Shown here in pieces: positions 17,991 to 26,939 of a stretch of 64,000 nt of DNA. The notes under the pieces are model-generated. The model searched no databases, was not told the origin of the DNA, and was given only the letters and a program-made list of their open reading frames with translations. Where the stretch lies: contig CAZLPW010000003.1 of the NCBI GenBank assembly GCA_964561495.1, positions 1-64,000 of the forward strand, read 5' to 3'. A program made the translations under genes and the position numbers. Positions within the stretch are counted from its first letter, which is position 1. Each line of letters opens with the position of its first letter. The stretch is from CAZLPW01 sp964561495. Its GTDB lineage: Bacteria; Fidelibacterota; Marinisomatia; Marinisomatales; UBA1611.

Positions 17991-19175
17991 ATGAAGTTAG
18001 TCGAATATCTTTTGGTTGTTTTTTCAATCATTACATCAGGAAGTCTAATTTATATGACTCACAATGATGATCTAATTTTAATATTTTATTTTTTATTTTC
18101 TGTAGCTTCTTTTATAATTTTCAAAGTAAAGCATTTTAATAAGTTCTTTTTTTATTATGCTTTATTGGTCGTTAGTTTTTTGATAGTTCACCACCTATGT
18201 GTTTCTACTTCTGCTACTCTTAATAAGTATATAGGAACAATTATTAAGGTATTAACTTTTTTATTGGTGATAACTATAATTGGAAAGAAAAGACTTTTAA
18301 TTATTTACCCCCAAACAATGTTTGTTTTGTGTTCGTTTAATTTAATTTTTTATTTAGATCACGTATATTTTTTTTCAATATCTCAGCCTTTGTCATCTTT
18401 ATTTAGTCAACTAACCACCTGGTCTCTTAATATGTATTACGAAAATTATGTTTTCTATGTTAAGCCAGTTTACAGCGTAACATTCGATAAGGTTCAGACT
18501 AACTTTATTAAAAATAGTGGTATCTTTGGAGAAGGTGGTTTATACCAATATTTTGTGTGTATAGCTCTAACGATTAATCTTTTTTTCAATAAAAAATCAA
18601 TTTTCGATTACTACAATTTAATTTTTATAATTTCTATTATTACAACGTATTCTACGGTTGCTTACATAAATTTATTTTTTATTATTATAGCAAAAACTTA
18701 TGATCCTGAAAAGCGTATCTTGTTTTTTTTAATGTCTCCACTTATTTTGGGTGGAGCATATATTTTTTTTAACCAACCAACTATTTATAATAAGCTATTT
18801 AATATCAATTCTATGGATTTTATAATTTCGACTCAGAGGCGAATGTTAGATACCTTTTTGGATCTAAAAATTATTCAAGATCAGCCACTTTTAGGGATTG
18901 GGTTAGATAATATTGAGATTTATAAATCTTACGTAAATCAGTATTCTGCAGGAGGTGAAAGTAGCAGTAATGGTTTACTTAATTACATTGCAGGAGTTGG
19001 TATTATTGGTGCCTTTATTTCATTATATCCGTTTTTTATGTTTGGAATCAAATCAAAAAAAAAGTTCATGCTTATGCTTTGTAATATTTTTTCAGGTCTT
19101 TCTCAGGGTATTATAATGACTCCTGTTTTTTTTCTTTCAATGTCTCTACTATATACGAAAAAAGCAAGAAGTTGA
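17991..19175 (+). CDS. Wzy-like O-antigen polymerase
   Basis: A 394-residue integral membrane protein with about ten hydrophobic segments. It has a longer periplasmic loop around residues 130-185 and the polymerase/ligase-like stretch QDQPLLGIGLDNIEIY followed by SSNGLLNYIAGVGIIGAF. Such proteins have low sequence identity, so the call rests on topology, the LLGIGLGN-type motif, and the position among wzx, glycosyltransferases and sugar genes. It would polymerise repeat units on the periplasmic face. It is the only polymerase candidate in the window. It overlaps the GT2 gene by 4 nt. Confidence 0.75.
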   Translation: MKLVEYLLVVFSIITSGSLIYMTHNDDLILIFYFLFSVASFIIFKVKHFNKFFFYYALLVVSFLIVHHLCVSTSATLNKYIGTIIKVLTFLLVITIIGKKRLLIIYPQTMFVLCSFNLIFYLDHVYFFSISQPLSSLFSQLTTWSLNMYYENYVFYVKPVYSVTFDKVQTNFIKNSGIFGEGGLYQYFVCIALTINLFFNKKSIFDYYNLIFIISIITTYSTVAYINLFFIIIAKTYDPEKRILFFLMSPLILGGAYIFFNQPTIYNKLFNINSMDFIISTQRRMLDTFLDLKIIQDQPLLGIGLDNIEIYKSYVNQYSAGGESSSNGLLNYIAGVGIIGAFISLYPFFMFGIKSKKKFMLMLCNIFSGLSQGIIMTPVFFLSMSLLYTKKARS

Positions 19176-19936
19176 AGTTTTCTATAATTACAGTTACAAA
19201 AAATGCTGAACACCATATCTTAGATACTATTGAAAGTGTCAAGAATCAAATTGGTGTTGAACTTGAGCATATCATAATTGATTCAATATCCACTGACAAA
19301 ACATTAGAATTGTCCAAAAAATATGAAAAATCTTATAATTTAATTATCAAAAGTGAACTAGATGATGGAATTTCAGATGCATTTAACAAAGGTCTAGAAA
19401 TCTGTTCAGGAGACTGGGTTGTTTTTCTTGGTGCGGGTGATAAGTTTGTCCATTCTAGAGTTCTTTCGGATATGGTTGGTAAGTTGGCTAAAAGATCTAA
19501 ATCATTGGTTGTATGGGGTAATATTATCTTTATTAGTGATGAAGGTAAGGTTGGTAAAACTGTGTTGGGAAAATTTCCAAAGCGTAGGCTAAAAAGGTAT
19601 ATGTGCATGCCGCACCAGGCTACTTTCAGCAACCGCAAAATGTTTGACCTTTATGGTTCTTTTGATAATAATGTCAGGTATGCAATGGATTATGATATTT
19701 TGTTACGATGCTATAATGAAATTAATGAAAAAGACTATGTAAACTATGACGTTAGCTATATGCTTGTAGGAGGCAAATCACAAAAAGGTGATAATGGTGC
19801 CATAAAAGACTACAGAGATTTGCAAATAAAGCATCGGGTTTGGATAACTCCAATTGCGTTTATTTTTTATTATTGGGCAATTTTTAAGATATTCATAAAA
19901 AAATTAATTAATTTTAAATCTACGGGGCTATCTTAA
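19172..19936 (+). CDS. Glycosyltransferase family 2
   Basis: A 254-residue protein from TTG at 19172. It has the GT-A opening FSIITVTKNAEHHILDTIESV, the IIIDSISTDKT metal/nucleotide segment, DDGISDAFNKGL, and the donor-site VFLGAGDKF in place of a strict DXD. A CMPHQATFSNRKMF segment and a C-terminal hydrophobic helix (about 225-245) match WcaA/WfgS-like repeat-unit transferases. It is the last gene before a 203-nt gap and a decayed gene, so it may end a transcription unit. No terminator hairpin is obvious. Confidence 0.85.
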   Translation: MKFSIITVTKNAEHHILDTIESVKNQIGVELEHIIIDSISTDKTLELSKKYEKSYNLIIKSELDDGISDAFNKGLEICSGDWVVFLGAGDKFVHSRVLSDMVGKLAKRSKSLVVWGNIIFISDEGKVGKTVLGKFPKRRLKRYMCMPHQATFSNRKMFDLYGSFDNNVRYAMDYDILLRCYNEINEKDYVNYDVSYMLVGGKSQKGDNGAIKDYRDLQIKHRVWITPIAFIFYYWAIFKIFIKKLINFKSTGLS

Positions 19937-20139
19937 AAAATATTTAGGAAATCAAAGTAAGGAATTAACTAAATCTTACTAAAATTTCTCAAAAATAAAT
20001 TAAATTCTTAGATCTTTTATAATCAAAAAATAAACATAGGTATACATAATTAAACTGACAGTTCTATTTATAAAACCATAAGTTGGTTTGAGTTGCTAAT
20101 ATGTTTGATGAATTATTTATTTAAAATATAGGAAGAAGT

Positions 20140-20541
20140 ATGGAAAAGAGAGCTTTAGTATGTGGCCACCTTGTTAACAGGCTGAAAAAGGAAGGCTATT
20201 ATGTTATTGGTGTTGATATAAAAAGGCATGAATATCAGCAAACCTCTGCAGATAAATTTATTGTGGGTGACCTTAGAGATCCGAACTTTACAGAAGAAGT
20301 AATTGATCAAGGTTTTGATGAATTATATCAATTAGCTGCAGATATGGGTGGTGCTGGCTTTGTTTTTTCTGGAGAAAATGATACTGACATTATGCATAAT
20401 TCAGCATTAATCAATTTAAATGTAGTTGAAAAGTCAATTAAAGCAGAGGTGAAAAAAATATTTTATTCCTCATCTGCATGCATGTATCCTGAGAGAAATC
20501 AATTAGATCCTGAAAATCCTAATTGTAAAGTTGGAAATTGA
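20140..20541 (+). pseudogene. Decayed GDP-mannose 3,5-epimerase-like gene, N-terminal fragment
   Basis: The frame of 133 codons matches the first part of extended-SDR GDP-mannose 3,5-epimerases: LAADMGGAGFVFSGEND.DIMHNSALINLN, FYSSSACMYPE.NQLDP.NPNCK. Two defects show it is broken. The dinucleotide-binding segment expected between ALVCG and HLVNRL (a GAGGFIGS-type loop) is missing, which is an in-frame loss of about 7 codons. The protein stops right after NPNCK, before the YxxxK catalytic site, where the family continues for about 200 more residues. The last 4 nt overlap the next gene. A remnant left by cassette replacement is the best reading. Confidence 0.8.
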
Positions 20542-21722
20542 AAATAGTTCATGTTATTTCAAACTTTTCACTTCCATTTGGAGGTATGGCTGTTGCTTGT
20601 AAAGAAATTGCTGAAGGACAGGTTAAGGCTGGACTAGATGTTACAGTAATTACTTCTTATCTTGATTTTCCATCTGGATACTTAAACAAACCAAATGATA
20701 AACCTGTATTTGAAAATGGGGTCAGAGTGTTCTATTGCTCCGTATTATTTGAGCCTCTAGTATTTTCTTTTCAATTAATAAAACACCTCAAAAGAGAATT
20801 ACGTGAATCAGATTTAGTTCACGTTCTTGGTCTTTATAGATTTCCACAATCATATGCTTGCTGGTATTCAAGGAGAATAAAAATACCTTATATCTTGTCT
20901 CCTCACGGGTCGCTTGATCCAGTTCTTTTTGACAAAAAAGAAAGAAAACTAATGCGTCGACTTTATCAGTTCATGTTTGAAATTAAAAATATTAAAAAAT
21001 CAAAAAAAATTCATTTTACTGCAAATGATGAGTTAGAGTTTGCTAACTTTTTAGACCTTAAGGAGAAAAGTGTTGTAATCCCTAATGGAATTGAAACTAA
21101 TGATTTTAAAAAATTACCAAATAAAGGTGTTTTTTTAGATACCTATGAAATTAAAGAAAACTCTTTCAAAATTCTTTTTTTAGGAAGAGTTGTTTGGAAA
21201 AAAGGTCTTGACATTTTATTGAGTTCGCTACCTTTAATAATAAAAAAAATTCCAAATGTATTATTAATTATTGCTGGACCAGATAACGAAGGTTACAAAA
21301 AAACTCTCAAAGATATTATTAATAGTTTAAATATTGATGGTCATATAAAATTTGTAGGAATGCTTGACAGAGAAAAAGTAAAGCAAGCTTATGTTGACGC
21401 TGATATATTTGTCCTTCCTTCGTATTCCGAGAACTATGGAATTACAATTATTGAGAGTCTGGTCTGTGGATGTCCTGTTATCATATCCAAAAATGTAAAC
21501 ATACATAAAGAGATTATGGATAATAATATAGGGCAAGTAATTGATTGTGATCCAAAAGACATCTCTGATGCTGTTATTACTTATTTTAATAAATCAGATG
21601 ATTATAAAATTAAGCACAGGGCAGATATTAGAAACTATGCTCTCCAAAAATATGATTGGGAGAACGCGATCAAAAAGTTTTCTAATTTATACGAAGAAAT
21701 TTTATTTGATAAAAAAAGATGA
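20538..21722 (+). CDS. Glycosyltransferase family 4
   Basis: A 394-residue GT-B protein from TTG at 20538, overlapping the decayed epimerase by 4 nt. Its N-terminus FSLPFGGMAVACKEIAEG is typical, and LSPHGSLDP is the acceptor-domain histidine segment. The donor domain reads FLGRVVWKKGLDILL, then PSYSENYGITIIESLVCGCPVI with the EX7E glutamates. It transfers a sugar to the lipid-linked chain. Because its start is embedded in the remnant gene, the junction probably arose by recombination. Confidence 0.87.
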   Translation: MKIVHVISNFSLPFGGMAVACKEIAEGQVKAGLDVTVITSYLDFPSGYLNKPNDKPVFENGVRVFYCSVLFEPLVFSFQLIKHLKRELRESDLVHVLGLYRFPQSYACWYSRRIKIPYILSPHGSLDPVLFDKKERKLMRRLYQFMFEIKNIKKSKKIHFTANDELEFANFLDLKEKSVVIPNGIETNDFKKLPNKGVFLDTYEIKENSFKILFLGRVVWKKGLDILLSSLPLIIKKIPNVLLIIAGPDNEGYKKTLKDIINSLNIDGHIKFVGMLDREKVKQAYVDADIFVLPSYSENYGITIIESLVCGCPVIISKNVNIHKEIMDNNIGQVIDCDPKDISDAVITYFNKSDDYKIKHRADIRNYALQKYDWENAIKKFSNLYEEILFDKKR

Positions 21723-22915
21723 ACATATTAATGATTCATCAACACTATTATCCTGAGATGTCAGGTACGGCTAGACGGACAAAAGAATTAGCTGAAAATT
21801 TTGTTAAAAAAGGACACAGGGTATCAGTACTAACTTCATATCCTCGTAAATTTAGGTCATTACCAGGTATAAGCTTCAAATCACATGAGCAAATTAACAA
21901 AGTCTCTGTTTACAGGATAAAAACACTATTCGAAATAAATAATAATGTTTTACTTCGTTTATTTTCATATTCTACTTTTGTAATACAATCAGTTTTGTAT
22001 GCATTAAGATTATCAAAAAAATCCGAAATTGTAATAACCATTGCGCCATTATCATCTGGAATCATAGGCTCAGTGGTAAAAATCGCTAATAAAACGCATC
22101 ATCATTTTGATGTTCCAGATATTTTGCCCGATTTAGGGATATCAGCAGGTATGATCAAAAATAAATTTGTAATTAAACTACTTTTTAGATTAGAAAAATG
22201 GGTATACAAAAATTCAGATACGATTTCAACATGCACTAAAGGTCAGTTAGAAAACATAAATAATAAAGGGATATCCTCAAAAAAAATAACTTGGATTTCT
22301 GATTGGATAGATAATTCTAATTTTTTTACTACTGATAGGACACTTTCAACCAAATTATCCAAGAATTTTAAAAGTAAAAAAATCATTTCTTTTATTGGCA
22401 ACATCGGGGCTCTTCAAAATCCAGAAGTTTTTGTTGATACAATGAGATTATTATCTTTAGAAAATCAGATTCAATTTTTATTTATTGGTGATGGAATAAT
22501 GTTGCCAGAATTAAAATCTAAAGTAGAAAAACTAAATATTAAAAACATAGAATTTATAGGGCGGGTAAAAAGAGAACATATACCTACGTATATGAGTATT
22601 TCTGATATTTTAGTCGCAAATTATGTGCCAGACCAGCACTTGAATTTATACATCCCTGGAAAATTATTTGAATATGCGATATCTAGAAGGCCTATCATTA
22701 TGGGAGGAAAGGGAGATTCAGAAACTTTTATCAATAAATATAAACTTGGAATCGTTGTTCCACCATCAAATGCTAATGCTTTTAAAAAAGCGATCCTGAA
22801 AATTATTAATGAATCATATTCTTTTGATCCGCAAATTGCTCAATTTATGAAAGATTATTCAATTGAGAATGTTACAAAAAAATATGATTTAATTTTTCGT
22901 AAACTAAAACCCTAA
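21719..22915 (+). CDS. WbuB-like glycosyltransferase family 4
   Basis: A 398-residue GT-B protein, with its ATG start overlapping the previous stop by 4 nt. It has HQHYYPEMSGTARRTKELAE at the N-terminus, DVPDILPDLGIS in the acceptor domain, and SFIGNIGALQNPEVFV followed by IPGKLFEYAISRRPIIM in the donor domain. This matches the WbuB/WbjE-like branch, which often transfers L-FucNAc or a related N-acetyl-deoxy sugar. The next three genes supply a UDP-N-acetyl-L-deoxyaminosugar, so that donor is plausible here. Confidence 0.85.
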   Translation: MNILMIHQHYYPEMSGTARRTKELAENFVKKGHRVSVLTSYPRKFRSLPGISFKSHEQINKVSVYRIKTLFEINNNVLLRLFSYSTFVIQSVLYALRLSKKSEIVITIAPLSSGIIGSVVKIANKTHHHFDVPDILPDLGISAGMIKNKFVIKLLFRLEKWVYKNSDTISTCTKGQLENINNKGISSKKITWISDWIDNSNFFTTDRTLSTKLSKNFKSKKIISFIGNIGALQNPEVFVDTMRLLSLENQIQFLFIGDGIMLPELKSKVEKLNIKNIEFIGRVKREHIPTYMSISDILVANYVPDQHLNLYIPGKLFEYAISRRPIIMGGKGDSETFINKYKLGIVVPPSNANAFKKAILKIINESYSFDPQIAQFMKDYSIENVTKKYDLIFRKLKP

Positions 22916-22928
22916 AAAAGAGTTAAAA

Positions 22929-23939
22929 ATGTTTAAAAATAAAACTTTATTAATTACTGGAGGCACTGGTTCTTTTGGGACTTCGGTCTTAAACAGATTT
23001 GTCAATACTGATATTAAAGAAATTAGGGTTTTTAGTCGTGATGAAAAAAAACAAGAAGATATGCGAATTAAGTATAACAATGATAAAATCAAATATATTA
23101 TTGGAGATGTTCGTTCATTTAATAGTATTAATTCTGCCATGAAAAATGTCCACTACGTATTTTGCGCTGCTGCCTTAAAGCAGGTCCCTTCTTGTGAATT
23201 TTATCCACTTGAGGCTGTAAAGACAAACATTATTGGGGTTGAAAATACTATAAGAGCATCTCTCCAAAATAATGCTGAAAAAATAATTGTTTTAAGTACT
23301 GATAAAGCTGTAAATCCTGTTAACGCAATGGGAATGAGCAAAGCTTTAGCTGAAAAGGTGGCTATCGCTTCTACTCGAAATATTACTGACCCAAATAAGA
23401 AAATAGCGATTACTAGATATGGGAATGTTATGGCTTCGAGAGGTTCCGTTATTCCACTTTTTGTAAGGCAAATTAAAAAAGGTGAGCCTTTGACCGTTAC
23501 TGATCCTGATATGACAAGATTTATGATGTCATTAGATGATGCAATTGATTTGGTTTTATATGCTTTTAATAATTGTAAGCAAGGCGATATATTTGTTCAA
23601 AAATCTCCATCTGCTACGATAAATAATTTAGCTTTGGCTCTTAAAGAAATTTTTCAGGCTAAAAATCCAATTAAAATTATGGGAACGCGTCATGGTGAGA
23701 AAAAGCACGAAGTGTTATTAAATAAAGAGGAATTATTTAAATCAGAAGACTTAGGCGATTACTTTAAGGTACCTGTTGATGAGAGAAATTTAAATTATAA
23801 AAAATATTTTGAAACTGGAGAAAAACCATTATCAAATGAAATTGAATATTCATCGAACAATTCATATAGACTGAGTAAAAATGAAATCATTGAAATGTTA
23901 TTAAAACTTCCATTTATAAAAAGCGAGTTAAATAATTAA
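22929..23939 (+). CDS. CapE/WbvB-like UDP-GlcNAc 4,6-dehydratase/epimerase
   Basis: A 336-residue SDR protein with TGGTGSFG (residues 10-17), VFSRDEKKQEDMR, AALKQVPSCEFYPLEAVKTN and STDKAVNPVNAMGMSKALAEK. In the last, Met replaces the usual Tyr of YxxxK, a normal feature of FlaA1/CapE inverting dehydratases. The enzyme turns UDP-GlcNAc into 4-keto-6-deoxy intermediates with C5 (and C3) inversion. It is followed by a CapG/WbvD-like 2-epimerase and an RmlD-like reductase, forming a compact module for a UDP-N-acetyl-L-6-deoxyaminosugar. Confidence 0.9.
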   Translation: MFKNKTLLITGGTGSFGTSVLNRFVNTDIKEIRVFSRDEKKQEDMRIKYNNDKIKYIIGDVRSFNSINSAMKNVHYVFCAAALKQVPSCEFYPLEAVKTNIIGVENTIRASLQNNAEKIIVLSTDKAVNPVNAMGMSKALAEKVAIASTRNITDPNKKIAITRYGNVMASRGSVIPLFVRQIKKGEPLTVTDPDMTRFMMSLDDAIDLVLYAFNNCKQGDIFVQKSPSATINNLALALKEIFQAKNPIKIMGTRHGEKKHEVLLNKEELFKSEDLGDYFKVPVDERNLNYKKYFETGEKPLSNEIEYSSNNSYRLSKNEIIEMLLKLPFIKSELNN

Positions 23940-23948
23940 AATCCAAAA

Positions 23949-25070
23949 ATGAAAAAAATAGTAACTATAGTAGGCACTAGACCAGAGATAATTAAAATGT
24001 GTCGTGTAATAGCAGAATTGGATAAATGTACAAAACATATACTTATCCATACTGGACAAAACTATGATTATGAGCTGAATGAGGTGTTTTTTAAAGAATT
24101 AGAAATAAGAGAGCCAGACTATTTTTTAAATGCTACGGGTGATTCTGTATCTGAAACGATAGGGAATATCATTTCTAAATCTGATAAAGTTTTAAAGGAA
24201 GAAAATCCAGATGCCGTACTTTTATATGGTGACACAAATAGCTGTCTATCAATTATTGCGGCCAAAAGAAGAAAAATACCGACTTTCCACTTTGAAGCAG
24301 GTAACAGGTGCTTTGATCAAAGAGTTCCAGAAGAATTAAATCGGAAAATTGTTGATCATTTGAGTGATATTAATTTGCCTTTAACTGAACATGCGAGGCA
24401 GTATTTATTGGATGAAGGATTAAGACCTGAAACGATCATTAAAACTGGTTCTCCAATGAAAGAGATACTAGACCATTATAACTCAAAAATTGAAAATTCA
24501 AATATCCTTGAATCATTAGAGATAAGTGAAAATAATTATATTTTAGTTAGTGCACACCGAGAAGAAAATATTGATTCAGCTACTAACTTTAATGATTTTT
24601 TAGATACACTCCAAGAAATAGTAAAGGTATATAATAAAAAGGTAATTGTTTCTACCCACCCAAGAACAATGAAGAAATTAGTTAGGAAGGAAAAGGTAGA
24701 TTTAAATAAAAAAATTATTTTTTCAAAACCTTTAGGGTTTTTTGATTATGTTCAATTACAGAAAAAATCTTATTGTGTTGTTTCTGATAGTGGGACGATC
24801 ACTGAGGAAGCATCAATACTAAATTTACCTGCAGTAATGATAAGATACTCCCATGAAAGGCCAGAGGGGATGGATGAAGGAACATTAATTATGTCTGGTT
24901 TAAAAAAGGAAAGTGTTATTGAATCAATAAATATTACTAAATCATTTAATTATAAAAAAAGAACTTTCAATTTGGTTAATGACTACAATGTAGATAATTA
25001 TTCAAAAAAAATTGTAAAGATTGTACATAGTTATATCGATTATGTAAATCGAACGATCTGGAAAAAATAG
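23949..25070 (+). CDS. CapG/WbvD-like UDP-N-acetyl-L-sugar 2-epimerase
   Basis: A 373-residue member of the non-hydrolysing UDP-GlcNAc 2-epimerase family: VGTRPEIIKM, HTGQNYDYELNEVFF, FEAGNRCFDQRVPEELNRKIVDH, SAHREEN and DSGTITEEASIL. The GNRCFD..VPEE variant is the one found in CapG/FnlC/WbvD enzymes rather than WecB. It would invert C2 of the intermediate made by its neighbours. A second, WecB-type epimerase at 33320 lacks this variant, so the two copies are not redundant. Confidence 0.88.
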   Translation: MKKIVTIVGTRPEIIKMCRVIAELDKCTKHILIHTGQNYDYELNEVFFKELEIREPDYFLNATGDSVSETIGNIISKSDKVLKEENPDAVLLYGDTNSCLSIIAAKRRKIPTFHFEAGNRCFDQRVPEELNRKIVDHLSDINLPLTEHARQYLLDEGLRPETIIKTGSPMKEILDHYNSKIENSNILESLEISENNYILVSAHREENIDSATNFNDFLDTLQEIVKVYNKKVIVSTHPRTMKKLVRKEKVDLNKKIIFSKPLGFFDYVQLQKKSYCVVSDSGTITEEASILNLPAVMIRYSHERPEGMDEGTLIMSGLKKESVIESINITKSFNYKKRTFNLVNDYNVDNYSKKIVKIVHSYIDYVNRTIWKK

Positions 25071-25075
25071 ATCAA

Positions 25076-25831
25076 ATGAAAAAGATACTTGTTCTAGGCC
25101 ATAAGGGAATGCTTGGTCACATGGCTAATAATTTTTTAACTCAAAAAGAAGATTGTGTGGTTGAAACTACAGATTTAAGATGGCCATCTGGTGACTTTAA
25201 AAGATTTTTAAAATTCTTTTCTTCTCAAGATAATTCATTTATCATCAATTGCATTGGTGCAATACCTCAGCGCCTCAACTGTTTTGATATCAATACTGAT
25301 ATTCCTATATGGTTGGAAAAAAATATTGGCGAAAGTTTTGGCTGTAGGATAGTCCATCCTGGAACTGATTGTGAAAGTGACAATGATGAATATGGTTTAT
25401 CAAAGAGGAAAGCGTCTGATTATATAATTAAAAAAGGAAAAATTACTAAAATTATTAAGTCATCTATAATTGGACCTGAATTAGGTACTAAAAAAAGTTT
25501 GCTTGAATGGTTTTTAAATTGTCAAGATAAAGAAATCGATGGATACAGCCATTTTTTTTGGAACGGTATAACTACCTTACAGTGGGCAAACATTTGTTAT
25601 GATTTAATTATTAATTGGGATAATTATAATATTTTAACCATTCCTGCTACAGAATGCATTTCAAAGCACGATTTATTGGTAAAAGTAAAAACAATTTTTA
25701 ATAAAAAAATAAAAATCAATAAAAATATGAAAATAAAAGCAAATAAATGTTTAGTCGGTAATTTAATAGTCCCCACTATTGATAATCAGCTACTAACGTT
25801 AAAGAAGCAAATTAATGAAAATAAATATTAA
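25076..25831 (+). CDS. RmlD-like reductase (WbvR-type), short SDR
   Basis: A 251-residue protein with GHKGMLGHM (RmlD-type dinucleotide loop, residues 8-16), INCIGAIPQ and an intact Tyr-GLS-Lys in DEYGLSKRKA. It lacks the C-terminal cupin domain of CapF (about 370 residues), so the module looks more like WbvB-WbvR-WbvD, which makes UDP-N-acetyl-L-quinovosamine, than CapE-CapF-CapG, which makes UDP-L-FucNAc. It would reduce the 4-keto group. The exact stereochemistry cannot be read from the sequence. Confidence 0.8.
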   Translation: MKKILVLGHKGMLGHMANNFLTQKEDCVVETTDLRWPSGDFKRFLKFFSSQDNSFIINCIGAIPQRLNCFDINTDIPIWLEKNIGESFGCRIVHPGTDCESDNDEYGLSKRKASDYIIKKGKITKIIKSSIIGPELGTKKSLLEWFLNCQDKEIDGYSHFFWNGITTLQWANICYDLIINWDNYNILTIPATECISKHDLLVKVKTIFNKKIKINKNMKIKANKCLVGNLIVPTIDNQLLTLKKQINENKY

Positions 25832-25904
25832 TATATTTTCTTTTATTGCAATTATTTTCACTGTAAACATTTTTATTATATGATTTGAGAAAGGTATTGA
25901 GGCG

Positions 25905-26939
25905 ATGAAGAAAGCACTAATAACAGGGGTAACTGGTCAAGATGGAAGTTACCTAGCTGAATTGTTACTTGAAAAAGGGTATGAGGTCCATGGTATTATT
26001 CGTCGCAGTAGTTCCTTTAACACTGGTCGGATTGATCATATAATTAATAATGAAAAATACAAAGATCAATTTTTTTTTCATCATGGCGATGTGACCGATG
26101 CAAGCAACCTAAACAGGTTATTAGAAAAAATTCAACCTAATGAAATTTATAACCTTGCTGCTCAAAGTCATGTAAAAGTATCTTTTGAGATTCCCGATTA
26201 TACAGCGCAGGTAGATGCTTTAGGTACCCTACGTTTTTTGGATGCTATAAGAGAGACTGATATAAATACAAAATTTTATCAAGCTTCTACTAGCGAGCTT
26301 TACGGAAAAGTTCAAGAAATTCCGCAAACTGAAAAAACAGCTTTCTATCCGTGTTCTCCTTATGGAGTGGCAAAATTATACGCATACTGGATTATAATAA
26401 ATTATCGTGAAGCATATGATATTTTTGCATGCAATGGAATATTATTTAATCATGAATCGCCTCGCAGAGGTGAAACTTTTGTTACCCGAAAGATTACTTT
26501 AGCTGCATGCAGAATAAAAGAAGGCCTTCAAAAAAAACTCTATCTAGGGAATCTTAATGCAAAAAGAGATTGGGGGTATGCGCCAGAGTATTGTGAAGGG
26601 ATGTGGTTAATGTTACAGCAAGAACGGCCAGAAGACTATGTTTTAGCAACTGGAGAAAACCACACTATTCGTAAATTTATTGAATTAACATTCAAAGAAT
26701 TAGATATAAAAATTGATTGGATAGGGACTGGACAGGAAGAACAGGGGTTAGACTCTCGAACTGGGGAAAGTATTGTTGAGGTTGATAAAAAATACTACAG
26801 GCCGACTGAAGTTGATTTGCTTCTAGGAGATGCAACTAAAGCGAGAAACGAGTTGGGGTGGAAACCAAAAACAAATCTAAATGAACTTATAAAAATCATG
26901 GTTCGGTCAGATTTGGAAAAAATTAGGAAAGGGGGTTAA
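25905..26939 (+). CDS. gmd: GDP-mannose 4,6-dehydratase
   Basis: A 344-residue protein, the family's usual length. It has GVTGQDGSYLAELLLEKGYEVHG at the N-terminus, RRSSSFNTGRIDHI, NLAAQSHVKVSFE, and the catalytic STSELYGKVQE...YPCSPYGVAKLYAY with an intact YxxxK. NHESPRRGETFVTRKIT is the Gmd-specific tetramer/NADP loop. It makes GDP-4-keto-6-deoxy-D-mannose. The downstream fcl reduces this to GDP-L-fucose, and one of the aminotransferases could divert it to a perosamine-type sugar. Confidence 0.96.
   Translation: MKKALITGVTGQDGSYLAELLLEKGYEVHGIIRRSSSFNTGRIDHIINNEKYKDQFFFHHGDVTDASNLNRLLEKIQPNEIYNLAAQSHVKVSFEIPDYTAQVDALGTLRFLDAIRETDINTKFYQASTSELYGKVQEIPQTEKTAFYPCSPYGVAKLYAYWIIINYREAYDIFACNGILFNHESPRRGETFVTRKITLAACRIKEGLQKKLYLGNLNAKRDWGYAPEYCEGMWLMLQQERPEDYVLATGENHTIRKFIELTFKELDIKIDWIGTGQEEQGLDSRTGESIVEVDKKYYRPTEVDLLLGDATKARNELGWKPKTNLNELIKIMVRSDLEKIRKGG

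Noticed and set aside
19937..20139. The 203-nt gap before the decayed epimerase as a regulatory region or insertion-sequence scar
   Set aside because: I found no terminal inverted repeats, target duplication, clear terminator or promoter in it.
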